Shown piece after piece: positions 1 to 8,224 of a stretch of DNA of 39,646 nt. The notes beneath the pieces were generated by a model that saw only the letters and a list, made by a program, of their open reading frames with translations, was not told where the DNA came from and ran no database searches. The stretch comes from Verrucomicrobiota bacterium (GTDB taxonomy: Bacteria > Verrucomicrobiota > Verrucomicrobiia > Limisphaerales > SIBE01), in NCBI GenBank assembly GCA_016871535.1, contig VHCZ01000026.1, positions 1-39,646 on the forward strand, written 5' to 3'. The translations under genes and the position numbers were made by a program. Position 1 is the first letter of the stretch, and each line of letters starts with the position of its first letter.

Positions 1-682
1 CATGCCGGTTTCGGTATTGCAGGCCGACGGTGAGGAAACCGAGTCCCGCGAGTGCGGGATCTCTCTCCGCGAGTCCGAGTTGGTCGGCGGCCAGTTGTTC
101 CGTCACGAACCGGTCGTAGGGAACGTCTGTGTTCAAGGCGCGGATGACATAGTCGCGATAGCTGTACGAAAACGGGAACTTGGTAAAACCGATAGCGCTA
201 CCGCCGTGCGTGTCGGCGTAACGGGCCAGATCCAGCCAGTGACGACCCCAGCGTTCGCCGTAACGCGGGGAATTCAACAGACGGTCGATCACCTTCTCGC
301 GCGCATCCGTGGAGGGATCCTCGACGAACGCGCGGACTTCATCCCAAGTCGGGGGCAGTCCGATGAGGTCGAACGTCGCGCGCCGGATCCACTGCCAGCG
401 CGGGATCGACGCCGACAGCGACAGAGCGCGGGCTTGGAGCGCCGAGATCATGAAACGGTCGATTTCCGTGGGGGCCGAGGTCGGTTGCGCGGGCAGCTTG
501 GGCTTGGTTATTGGCTCGAACGACCAGTGCTTTTCCGCGCCAAACTTTGGCGGATTGGCCGCGATTGCCGCGGGCAGAGCCAGCGAGCCTGCGAACAAAC
601 TCAGCGCCCAGAGCGACAGCGAAAGGTGAGCGCAAGCCGCGCGAGGTGGCCAGTCGAACTGGTGGTTGGTTGCGTGTCGCAT
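1..682 (-). CDS. DUF1549 (PSCyt2) family secreted protein, partial
   Basis: Only the N-terminal ~227 residues lie in the window; the gene runs off the left edge. The chosen ATG gives a short lead followed by a hydrophobic stretch (about residues 19-41, ending LPAAIA) that looks like a signal peptide, so the protein is probably exported. It then shows the DUF1549 hallmarks: an HWSFEPI motif, the TEIDRFMISALQ helix, DLIGLPPTWDEV, and ERWGRHWLDLARYADTHG. The N-terminal cytochrome-like PSCyt1 domain found in the neighbouring 1327-aa protein is absent. It lies downstream of, and in the same direction as, a DUF1501 gene and a larger DUF1549/DUF1553 gene, so it may share their transcript. The family's biochemical role is not established; involvement in polymer breakdown in Planctomycetes and Verrucomicrobia is only a proposal. 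No clear ribosome-binding site was seen, so the start is tentative. Confidence 0.8.
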   Translation of the reverse strand, partial: MRHATNHQFDWPPRAACAHLSLSLWALSLFAGSLALPAAIAANPPKFGAEKHWSFEPITKPKLPAQPTSAPTEIDRFMISALQARALSLSASIPRWQWIRRATFDLIGLPPTWDEVRAFVEDPSTDAREKVIDRLLNSPRYGERWGRHWLDLARYADTHGGSAIGFTKFPFSYSYRDYVIRALNTDVPYDRFVTEQLAADQLGLAERDPALAGLGFLTVGLQYRNRH

Positions 683-864
683 TGGTGCGGGTGTAACGCG
701 TTCCAGTTGGCTTCCTGCGCCGGGGCCGGTCCAACGATCCACGTCGCTGCAAGCATTCCCGGAAAACCGATTCTTGGGTCAGCAAGTTACCGATCGGATA
801 CGCGGTTTTCAAGCAGCGAGTTCGATCGAGGGTGCAAGGATCCCTCGTACTTCTAAAACATCGC

Positions 865-2310
865 TTACGCCAAAATACCTTTCACCACATGGCCGTGCAC
901 ATCGGTGAGCCGGTAATCGCGCCCCGTGTGGCGGTACGTCAGCCGCTCATGATCCAGACCCATCAGGTGGAGAATGGTCGCGTGAAAATCGTGAATGTGG
1001 ACGCCGTTCTTCGCGACGTTGATCCCGTAGTCGTCCGATTCGCCGTAAACCGATCCCGGTTTCACGCCCGCGCCGGCCAGCCAAGACGAGAACACCCAGT
1101 GGTGGTGCTCGCGGCCCTTCGCGTCGGCGGCGGCGTTGAACGGCGTGCGCCCGAACTCGGTGGTCCACACGACCAGGGTGTCGTCAAACATCCCGCGCGC
1201 CTTCAAATCGCGCAGCAGTCCGGCGATGGCCTGATCGACATTTTTCGCCAGCGGCGTGTGAGTGAGCATGTCGCCATGCGCATCCCAATTGTCCGACGAG
1301 CCGGCATCGATCAATTCCACGAAACGCACGCCGCGTTCCGCGAGCCGGCGCGCGACGAGGCATTGCCAGGCGAAACCTTTCGTGCTGCCCCGGGTCAATC
1401 CGTAGAGCTTCAGAGTCGCGTCACTTTCCTTCGAGAGATCGAACACCTCGGGCATCTCGGCTTGCATTCCGAAGGCGGTCTCGAAGGACTTGATGCGCGC
1501 GCCGAGAAGCGGGTCACCTGCGCGCGTCGCGAGATGCCGCTGATTCATCTTCTCCATCGCGCCTAGTTCCAGCTCTTGCAAGCGTCCCGTGGCCGCGCGG
1601 CGCTTGAGGTGGGCGACCGGTTCCGTTCCAGGAAGGACAAGCGTCCCCTGGTGTGCGCCGGGCAGGAAATCACTCGCCCAAACTTGGCCCCCCGCATACG
1701 GCGTCTTCGGAGCAATGACGATGAAGGACGGCAAATTGCGGTTCTCCGTGCCGAGACCGTAGCTGATCCACGAACCAATGCTCGGCCGCGCAAACGTGAA
1801 CGATCCGGTGTGGATGCCCAGCGTCGCCTCGTAATGGTTCGTGTGATCGGACTTCATCGAGCGGATCACGCACAAGTCGTCCACGCACTCCGCCATGTGG
1901 GGGAAGAGCGAGCTGGCCTCCGTGCCGCACTTTCCGTGCGGAGCGAAGCTCCACTGCGGCCGCTTGGCGAACATTTTGAATTCGCCCCTGCGTCCCTGAA
2001 ATTCATCGACCGACAGCGTCTTGCCCGCATCGGCGAAGAGCTTTGGTTTATGGTCCCAAGAATCGACATGCGAGACCCCGCCACTCATATAAAGGAAGAT
2101 GACTCGTTTCGCCCTGGGCGCGAAATGGGGCGCCCGCGCCAGGAGCGGGTCCGCGGGACCCGATCGCGCTTCGTCCTCGGCCATCAATTGCGAGACGAGG
2201 CCGGGAAAAAGCACGGAACCGCCAACCAACGATCGGAGGAAGCCGCGGCGGGAAAAGTCGAAGGCAGAATAGCTTCTCATAAAGGCGTCAATCCACGTGG
2301 AGAAATTCAT
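865..2310 (-). CDS. DUF1501 protein with Tat signal
   Basis: DUF1501 family, 481 aa, distantly related to sulfatase/alkaline-phosphatase-fold proteins; the reaction is unknown. The N-terminus carries a twin-arginine motif, SRRGFLRSLVGG (residues 20-31), so Tat export is likely. Family motifs are clear: RAKRVIFLYMSGGVSHVDSW near residue 90, TTEFGRTPF and REHHHW near residue 390, and a histidine-rich HIHDFHATILHLMG followed by GRDYRLTDV at the C-terminus. The start overlaps the end of the upstream DUF1549/DUF1553 gene by 23 bases; an ATG ten codons later (2280) would remove the overlap and still keep the Tat motif. Close linkage with a DUF1549/DUF1553 gene is the usual arrangement in this phylum and suggests the two exported proteins work together. 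Confidence 0.92.
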   Translation of the reverse strand: MNFSTWIDAFMRSYSAFDFSRRGFLRSLVGGSVLFPGLVSQLMAEDEARSGPADPLLARAPHFAPRAKRVIFLYMSGGVSHVDSWDHKPKLFADAGKTLSVDEFQGRRGEFKMFAKRPQWSFAPHGKCGTEASSLFPHMAECVDDLCVIRSMKSDHTNHYEATLGIHTGSFTFARPSIGSWISYGLGTENRNLPSFIVIAPKTPYAGGQVWASDFLPGAHQGTLVLPGTEPVAHLKRRAATGRLQELELGAMEKMNQRHLATRAGDPLLGARIKSFETAFGMQAEMPEVFDLSKESDATLKLYGLTRGSTKGFAWQCLVARRLAERGVRFVELIDAGSSDNWDAHGDMLTHTPLAKNVDQAIAGLLRDLKARGMFDDTLVVWTTEFGRTPFNAAADAKGREHHHWVFSSWLAGAGVKPGSVYGESDDYGINVAKNGVHIHDFHATILHLMGLDHERLTYRHTGRDYRLTDVHGHVVKGILA

Positions 2311-5300
2311 TGCTCCCGAACAGCACGCGGGCCAGGGCGGCCCATCCGGCGGCGTCGCTCAGGTTCTCCGGGCCCGCGCCGAGTTCAGAGCGGCACGCGG
2401 CGAGGAATTCCACCGCTTCAGCCTGTTCCACCTCGGTGGGGATACGCCCCAGGGCGAGGCGATAGGCGGCGGCGATGCGTTGCGTTTCATCCGCGCCCAG
2501 GCTCCGGACGCGGGCGGCAACCTTCTCCGACATGAAGTGAACGAACGGGTCGTTGAGGAAGTAAAGCGCCTGCGTGGGCACGGTCGTGGTGCGGCGCTCG
2601 GCGGTGCTGGCGTTCGGATCGGCGCCGTCGAAGAGCGCGAGGAATGGGTGGCGTTTGAGTCGCTGGGTCATGAGGTAAACGCTGCGCTGGTTGTGATCGT
2701 ACACCGCGCTGAAGGGGCTGTGCTGCGTGAAGCCCCAGCCGGTCGGCGCTGGAAACGGATGGCCGCGGCCGGGCTTTGGATTGAGTTCTCCGCTGACCAG
2801 GAGGATCGTATCTCGGATTTCCTCGGCGGTCAGGCGGCGGCGCGGGAAGGGAGAGAAATAATCGGTCATCCGTGATTCGATATCTAAGGACGCGGAGCGA
2901 CTGCGCGCCGCCGCGGGCGATGGATTGCCGAGGACCGATTCGGTTTTCACTGAACTTTGCTGATAGGTCGCGCTCAGCATGATCAGGCGGTGCATCGTCT
3001 TGATGGACCAGCCACTCTTCATCAACGCCGCCGCCAGATGATCGAGCAACTCGGGGTGAGTGGGCGGTTGCCCGCGCGCGCCAAAGTCGTTGGGCGTTTT
3101 CACCAACCCCTGGCCAAAGTGATGTTGCCAGATCCGATTCACCATCACGCGTGCGGTCAGCGGATTCCCGGGCTGCGTCAGCCACTCGGCCAGTTCGAGC
3201 CGGCCGCTGCCAGAAAGTCCTTGGGGCATTTTGCGGGCCCCGAAAATTCCGAGAAAGCCGCGGGGCACTTCTTTCCCCGGCTTGTCCGGCTCGCCTCGCA
3301 GTTGAATCCGGGAATTGCGCGGGGTGCCTTCACCCACCGCGTAAGCCAGGTCGAACGGACCCTCGGCCAGCAACGCATTCATTTCCTGCTTCGACCTTTC
3401 CACCGACCGGGCCAGTTCGGCCAGTTGGCGGCGCAGCGCGCTAGCCTGCGAGCGGCGGAACCCACGCTCTTCTCCGGTCACCGCGACCGGCACGCGAGCT
3501 GAAGACCCCGGTGGCAAGGCTTCCTCCCCAACGGCAAAATTATCGGCATCCAACGCCGGCTTCACGCCGGGCAGATGGCCGTGGCTGTCGATGAAGGTGT
3601 GGTCAACGCCGCCGTCCCAACCGCTCGCGCACTCGCCGGAAAACTCCGTGCGGTCCGCCGCCGTGGCAATGGAGCCGGTGTAGGTCTTCTCCTTGAGATT
3701 CAACACGAGCTGAACCTGATGCCACTCACCTGCGCGGAGCGGCCGCACCAGGTCCCGCGCCCCGGCGCTGCGGCGGAAGAATTCCTTGCTGTTAAAAAAC
3801 AACTCGATGGCGGCGGACTTCCCCGGACCACGGCCGAGATAAAACCGCCACGAACCGCCGCCGTCCCGCGCGTCGGCGCAACGGAAGTCAAAGCTCGCAA
3901 ACAGCCGCTCAGTCCGGTCGGATTTCCAATGGTTCGTCAGCGTCTGGCCAAATCCGTTGTAGGCTCCGCTGTTCGGCAGTCGAATCCCGAGTTCCCCTGC
4001 GGGATAAAGGTTGCGGAACGGGCTTTGCGACCCCGCCTCGATTTTCACGGCACTGTCCGGGCCTGGACCCCACGGCAGAGCCGGGGGCGCATGGTCCGCC
4101 TGGGATTCGAAGTCGCCGTCGATTCCCACAAGTTGCTGCAACTGGCTCGTCAACGCGGCCGAATCGGGCGTGTCCGTCGCGGCGCCGACGCCGGGAAGGG
4201 TGGTTGAAACGGGCGCAATGGGCTGCACCTGCACGGCCAAGTTGTCGAGCGCGAGACCGGCTCGGACACCGTTGGTCTGGCTGTGCGAATCGAGTCCCAT
4301 GAAATCAATCGTTCCGCTCCACGCCGGTGAAAATGGCCGCGCGCTGAACGCCACCACATCGCCAGGCGATCCGACCTGTCCGGAAACCGTTCGGGCCTCG
4401 AGATCGAGGGTCAGTTGCAAGTTCTGCCATTGGTTCGTCTTCACCGAACGGATTTTTTCCATGCGGTCACCAGCGCGCAGGGAAATCAGGTCTGGAAAAA
4501 GAAAGATTTCCACCGCGGCCGAGCCGGCGGACGCGCCGATCCAGAAACGATGATGGCCGCGGGCCTGGCCTTCCGTGCCCGCCATCCGCAGGTCGAGGTT
4601 GGCGTGCAGCAACCCGCCGCGTTTCCAACCAGGATGCAAGGCCTGGCCCAGATGATAGGCATTGGTCCCGGGCGGCACGCTCGCGCCGACCTTGCCGAGG
4701 GCGTAGAGGTTTTTGAACGGGCTTTGCGCAGCCGTCGTTACGGCGATGGTGCCGCCGTAAACCCAAGGCGGCACCAGCACCCCCTTGCTGCCGCCGGCGG
4801 CCGGAGCCTGCATTTCAAAATCGCCGTCCAGATCATCCACCGACCGCAGCAGGGTTGCGGGCGTGCCCAACCGGGCCACACGCGCATCGAAGGCACGCCA
4901 CTGTGGCTGCGATTCTTCCGGCGGCACCAATGGGACCAGCGCTCGGGCCTTCTGCTTTTGCTCCGAGCCGGGGAATGCGTAGCGAGTGCTCTCGAAAATG
5001 CCGTAGAGCGCGTAATACTCATCCATCGACACTGGGTCGAACTTGTGCGCGTGGCATCGAGCGCAGCCTAACGTCAGCCCGAGCACGGTCTGGCCCAGCG
5101 TATCGATAGTGTCCTGGATGGTGAGGTGGTGATAATTCTCCGAATCGAAACCAAAACGCCGCGAAATCGCCAGGTAACCGGTGGCCGTGACGCGACCGGC
5201 ATAAAGCTCGCGAGGTCCGCGCCGCGCCAGAATGTCGCCGGCGATCTGCTCGCGCAAAAACTCGTCGTAAGGCTTGTCCGCGTTGAAAGCGTCAATGACC

Positions 5301-6271
5301 CAGTTGCGGTAGCGCCACGCCTCCGGGACGGGATAGTCGGCGGTCTCGCCCGCCGTGTCCGCGTACCGCACGAGATCAAGCCAGTGCCGCCCCCAGCGTT
5401 CGCCGTATTCGGGCGAAGCGAGCAGACGCTCGATGACCTGGGCGAAAGCCGTGGAGGAAGAGTCCTTCTCGAAGGCGTCCGCTTGGTCGGCCGTGGGCGA
5501 AAGCCCGGTGAGATCGTAAGTCGCGCGGCGAAGCAACGTGCGTTTGTCGGCAGCGGGGGCTGGTTCTGCGTCCTGTGTCTGCAGCTTGGCGAGAATGAAA
5601 TCATCCACCGAAGTGCGCGGCCACGGCGACGTCACAGCGGGGCGGGCCGGGTCGGTCACGGGTTGAAAGGCCCAGTGCGGCTGGCCTGTTGTCACCACGG
5701 CGCCTGTCGCAAACGGCGCCCCCTGTTCGATCCAGGCTGCGAAGTCGGCGATCACCGGGTCCGGCAGCTTCGGTTTCTTCGCCGGCATCGCGAGATCCTT
5801 CTCCTCATGTCGCACCGCGCGGAGCAGCAGACTTTTCGACGGATCGCCTGGGACGAGGGCGGGGCCGGAGTTCCCGCCCTCGAGCAGCGTCGCGCGCGAA
5901 TCAACTCGCAGGCCACCCTTCAGTTTCTTGGCGGTGGCGCTGTGGCATTCGTAACACTGTTCCACGAGGACTGGACGAATGCGGTTCTCGAAGAAGGACG
6001 GGTTCGCGGCGGCAGGCTCCCCTGCTCCACGCAAAGTCGCCGGCGCGAGCAACGGGCCCGCCACAATGACCCACGAAAAATACGGAAGGAGAATCGATCG
6101 GGCTGTCCTCGCGCAGAGCGGGCTCCGTTCCGCCGTTTCCGGCCGAGCGGCGCGTTTTCCCTTCTCGTCTCTGCTCGGATTCCTCTGGGGTGCGTGCTCG
6201 CCATTTACGGCTGGCCCACGATTGCACTGAAAGCGGGAGATGGTTCGTTCGACCAACTTTGGACTGGCCAT
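2288..6271 (-). CDS. PSCyt1-DUF1549-DUF1553 protein with duplicated central module
   Basis: A 1327-aa protein. After a long N-terminal lead with a hydrophobic segment (about residues 60-82) comes a PSCyt1 cytochrome-like domain with the heme-type motif CYECH (residues 106-110) and GNSGPALVPGDPSKSLLLRA. DUF1549 follows (about 195-430), with ERWGRHWLDLVRYADTAGE and a second CxxCH (CARCH, about residue 402). DUF1553 is at the C-terminus (about 1020-1300; NPLTARVMVNRIWQHHFG). Between them sit two related modules of about 200 residues (about 481-680 and 716-914), both opening with DGDFE, then an SPFKNLY/SPFRNLY stretch, and closing with a DSH motif and LDNLAV/ADNFAV. They resemble LamG/concanavalin-like folds, by inference only. 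The usual family length is about 800-1100 aa, and the modules explain the excess. The true start could be downstream of 6271, since the first ~55 residues are unusually charged. Confidence 0.9.
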   Translation of the reverse strand: MASPKLVERTISRFQCNRGPAVNGEHAPQRNPSRDEKGKRAARPETAERSPLCARTARSILLPYFSWVIVAGPLLAPATLRGAGEPAAANPSFFENRIRPVLVEQCYECHSATAKKLKGGLRVDSRATLLEGGNSGPALVPGDPSKSLLLRAVRHEEKDLAMPAKKPKLPDPVIADFAAWIEQGAPFATGAVVTTGQPHWAFQPVTDPARPAVTSPWPRTSVDDFILAKLQTQDAEPAPAADKRTLLRRATYDLTGLSPTADQADAFEKDSSSTAFAQVIERLLASPEYGERWGRHWLDLVRYADTAGETADYPVPEAWRYRNWVIDAFNADKPYDEFLREQIAGDILARRGPRELYAGRVTATGYLAISRRFGFDSENYHHLTIQDTIDTLGQTVLGLTLGCARCHAHKFDPVSMDEYYALYGIFESTRYAFPGSEQKQKARALVPLVPPEESQPQWRAFDARVARLGTPATLLRSVDDLDGDFEMQAPAAGGSKGVLVPPWVYGGTIAVTTAAQSPFKNLYALGKVGASVPPGTNAYHLGQALHPGWKRGGLLHANLDLRMAGTEGQARGHHRFWIGASAGSAAVEIFLFPDLISLRAGDRMEKIRSVKTNQWQNLQLTLDLEARTVSGQVGSPGDVVAFSARPFSPAWSGTIDFMGLDSHSQTNGVRAGLALDNLAVQVQPIAPVSTTLPGVGAATDTPDSAALTSQLQQLVGIDGDFESQADHAPPALPWGPGPDSAVKIEAGSQSPFRNLYPAGELGIRLPNSGAYNGFGQTLTNHWKSDRTERLFASFDFRCADARDGGGSWRFYLGRGPGKSAAIELFFNSKEFFRRSAGARDLVRPLRAGEWHQVQLVLNLKEKTYTGSIATAADRTEFSGECASGWDGGVDHTFIDSHGHLPGVKPALDADNFAVGEEALPPGSSARVPVAVTGEERGFRRSQASALRRQLAELARSVERSKQEMNALLAEGPFDLAYAVGEGTPRNSRIQLRGEPDKPGKEVPRGFLGIFGARKMPQGLSGSGRLELAEWLTQPGNPLTARVMVNRIWQHHFGQGLVKTPNDFGARGQPPTHPELLDHLAAALMKSGWSIKTMHRLIMLSATYQQSSVKTESVLGNPSPAAARSRSASLDIESRMTDYFSPFPRRRLTAEEIRDTILLVSGELNPKPGRGHPFPAPTGWGFTQHSPFSAVYDHNQRSVYLMTQRLKRHPFLALFDGADPNASTAERRTTTVPTQALYFLNDPFVHFMSEKVAARVRSLGADETQRIAAAYRLALGRIPTEVEQAEAVEFLAACRSELGAGPENLSDAAGWAALARVLFGSNEFLHVD

Positions 6272-6897
6272 AAGCTTGGCAGACTCTTAAAAATCACCGG
6301 TCAACCGTCAATCGAAAATGCCTTCCGCGAAACCGCCACGCCGCATCGTGACCGATGATGCCAGGCCGGTGGCGTCCGCATGAGCGCTGCTTTAGTCGCA
6401 CGGATTTCGCGGACGAATGCAGTCTCACATGGGGAGCACACGCGCCCTCGCGTGCTGTGGTCGGCGCCCTCGCCAACCAGACGGGTGCCATCGAACATTT
6501 CACCACTTAGTGACTTTCCGACACCTCTCTTCCGACCGGCGAGGCGCCGGTCGGAACACGCGAGGGCGCGTGTGCTCCCCGACTCCGGTCGCAGGCTCTC
6601 GGTTGTGGAATCATTCGTCATAAACCCCCGATTCAGAAATGGCCCGGGATGACGTCGCGCTCGTACAAAACGCGGATGCCCAGTGTTTCGAGTCGCTTTC
6701 ACGCATTGCTTTCCGGTTTCCCCAATTTAATAATTGCATTCCGCGAAGATTCAAGGATGCTCCCGGCAGTAACGACAACTCGTCGATTTTCAAGACTTGG
6801 AAAATCTTCAGATGAACAAGTGTTCAGGTGATGATTCAATACCGGATGTCCGGGAAACAGTCTCGGAAGTGGCAGTTCGTCAAATGCACAACCCCTC
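6272..6897. other. 626-bp intergenic region, no convincing gene
   Basis: This lies between divergently transcribed genes (the DUF1549 gene to the left, the RRM gene to the right). Apart from the 150-bp inverted-repeat element at 6431-6580 I see no conserved coding frame. The last 120 bases are AT-richer and include a small hairpin (GATTTTC with GAAAATC around 6785-6806), which may belong to the promoter or leader of the RRM gene. No consensus promoter could be assigned with confidence. Confidence 0.5.
6431..6580. repeat. 150-bp element with perfect 24-bp inverted ends
   Basis: The first 24 bases (6431-6454, starting GGGGAGCACACGCG) and the last 24 (6557-6580, ending CGTGTGCTCCCC) are perfect reverse complements. 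Inside is a second palindrome around 6533-6555 (CCGACCGG...CCGGTCGG). It has no coding capacity. The structure fits a MITE-like or REP-like non-autonomous element. No target-site duplication was obvious. Confidence 0.75.
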
Positions 6898-7197
6898 ATG
6901 AACACCAAATTGTTTGTGGGCAATCTCGCCTACAGCATCACCGAAAACGATCTGGAAGATCTGTTCTCCAAGCACGGGCCTGTCACCGAAGTCAACTTGA
7001 TGTTGGACCGAAACAGCGGCCGCTCCCGCGGTTTCGCCTTCGTCACGATGGCCACGCGGGAAGGGGCCGAAGCCGCGATCAAAGAACTCCATGGCAAACC
7101 GCTCCAAGGCCGGAACCTCACCGTCAACGAAGCGCGTCCGCGCGAGGAACGCTCGGATGGCGGCGGCGGTGGCGGCCGGGGTCCTCGGCGTTACTGA
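6898..7197 (+). CDS. RRM-domain RNA-binding protein
   Basis: A 99-aa single RNA-recognition-motif protein of the bacterial/cyanobacterial type. RNP2 is LFVGNL (residues 5-10) and RNP1 is RGFAFVTM (44-51), both with the aromatic residues that stack on RNA. The domain ends near residue 80 ([10 protein letters not shown]), followed by a short Gly/Arg tail ([12 protein letters not shown]), as in cold-shock-related RRM proteins. It is expected to act in the cytoplasm as an RNA chaperone or post-transcriptional regulator; the target is unknown. The 600-bp upstream spacing and downstream palindromes suggest it is transcribed alone. No strong Shine-Dalgarno sequence precedes the ATG, but the start matches the family's usual [10 protein letters not shown]. 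Confidence 0.95.
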   Translation: MNTKLFVGNLAYSITENDLEDLFSKHGPVTEVNLMLDRNSGRSRGFAFVTMATREGAEAAIKELHGKPLQGRNLTVNEARPREERSDGGGGGGRGPRRY

Positions 7198-7247
7198 AAC
7201 GCAGAGCTGCTTCGCAATTCTCAATCGGCCGCTGGCCTGCAACCCAA

Positions 7248-7317
7248 GGAGCGCGGACAGTTTGTCCGCGCGTTTCGGCTAATGGCGCAAGACCCGCGGA
7301 CAGGCTGTCCGCGCTCC
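7248..7317. repeat. Palindromic GGAGCGCGGACAG repeat
   Basis: A 70-bp element with inverted arms: GGAGCGCGGACAG-TTTGTCCGCGC at the left and CGCGGACAGGCTGTCCGCGC-TCC at the right (7295-7317). Each arm is itself a small palindrome (GCGGACA..TGTCCGC). The same architecture recurs at 22452-22530 and, more diverged, at 24544-24661. It lies between the RRM gene and the amidohydrolase gene and could act as a transcript-end structure. Confidence 0.75.
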
Positions 7318-7349
7318 GGTGGACTTTGGCTTGCGCGATCGCTCCTCGC

Positions 7350-8102
7350 GTGAAAGACCGCTTCAAGATCTTCGACGCCCACACTCATCTCGGCGCCGCG
7401 CGGCACAGCGGACGGCGTTCCACAGCCAGTCAACTGCTCGAAGCCATGGACCGGTTCGGGGTCGATCGGTCGCTGGTGATCCCTTACCCCGTTGTCGAAG
7501 ATCATCGCCAGGCGCACGAAGAGATCGCACGGGCCGTGCGAGAGCATCCGGACCGGCTGACGGGCGCGGCCTGCCTTTATCCGTTCATTGCCGAAGCCGA
7601 ATTCCGCGATGAAGTTCGCCGGTGCGCGGAGGAGTTCGGTTTTCGCGCCTTGAAATTGCAGCCGAAATTTCAGCCGCTGAATCCCACGTCCCCGAGGAGC
7701 GACTTTTTTTTCGAGACCGCCTTGGCTCACCGCCTGGTCGTCGTGGCGCACACGGGCGATGGCGTGCCGTTCTCGCTCCCCTCGTTGTTCATCACTCCAG
7801 CTCGGAGATTTCCTGAGCTTCCAATCGTGCTGGCTCACAGCGGCGGCAGCATCTTTTATCAGGAAGCCATCGTCGCGGCGTCTGTGTGCCCGAACATTTC
7901 CATTGAACTCTCGACGCTCATGCCGCACCACGTCGCTGAGGTCGCGGCACAAGTGCCGAGCAACCGGCTCATGATCGGTTCCGATTTGCCCGAAAGTCTT
8001 GAGATTGAGATGGCAAAGATTCTCAACTCGGCTCTTCCAGCCGCAGCCAGGCAGGATATTCTCTGGAACACCGCGGAGCGACTGTTTGGGTCGCTTCGAT
8101 AG
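7350..8102 (+). CDS. Amidohydrolase family 2 (TIM-barrel metal-dependent hydrolase)
   Basis: A 250-aa amidohydrolase-2 protein (the COG2159 type of hydrolases and decarboxylases). Metal-ligand and barrel motifs are visible: DAHTHLG (residues 9-15, the HxH pair), VVVAHTGDG mid-protein, IVLAHSGGS (His at the end of a strand), and SDLPES near the C-terminus (the conserved Asp). The frame is open far upstream, but that stretch overlaps the RRM gene and the palindromic repeat, so the first sensible start is GTG 7350, placed just before FKIFDAHTHL. The substrate cannot be read from the sequence. It precedes an MFS transporter by about 120 bases in the same direction; import and hydrolysis of one carboxylate or lactone substrate is plausible but is an inference. 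Confidence 0.88.
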   Translation: MKDRFKIFDAHTHLGAARHSGRRSTASQLLEAMDRFGVDRSLVIPYPVVEDHRQAHEEIARAVREHPDRLTGAACLYPFIAEAEFRDEVRRCAEEFGFRALKLQPKFQPLNPTSPRSDFFFETALAHRLVVVAHTGDGVPFSLPSLFITPARRFPELPIVLAHSGGSIFYQEAIVAASVCPNISIELSTLMPHHVAEVAAQVPSNRLMIGSDLPESLEIEMAKILNSALPAAARQDILWNTAERLFGSLR

Positions 8103-8131
8103 AAAGGCGAAGGCTCGGGTAAAGGAGCATT

Positions 8132-8187
8132 GGAGTGCTGGAGTGTTGGGATTTGCATCACGCCCACACTCCAGCGCCCAGCACTCC
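8132..8187. repeat. Imperfect inverted repeat (GGAGTGCTGG)
   Basis: The left arm GGAGTGCTGGAGTGTTGGG (8132-8150) pairs with a right arm at 8163-8187 (CCCACACTCCAG...CAGCACTCC), with a six-base insertion in the right arm. It lies in the short gap between the amidohydrolase and the transporter, and looks like another small palindromic repeat of the kind scattered through this window. Confidence 0.6.
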
Positions 8188-8224
8188 ATTTCGGATTCGC
8201 GGAATCTCGAACGGCACTGCAAAG

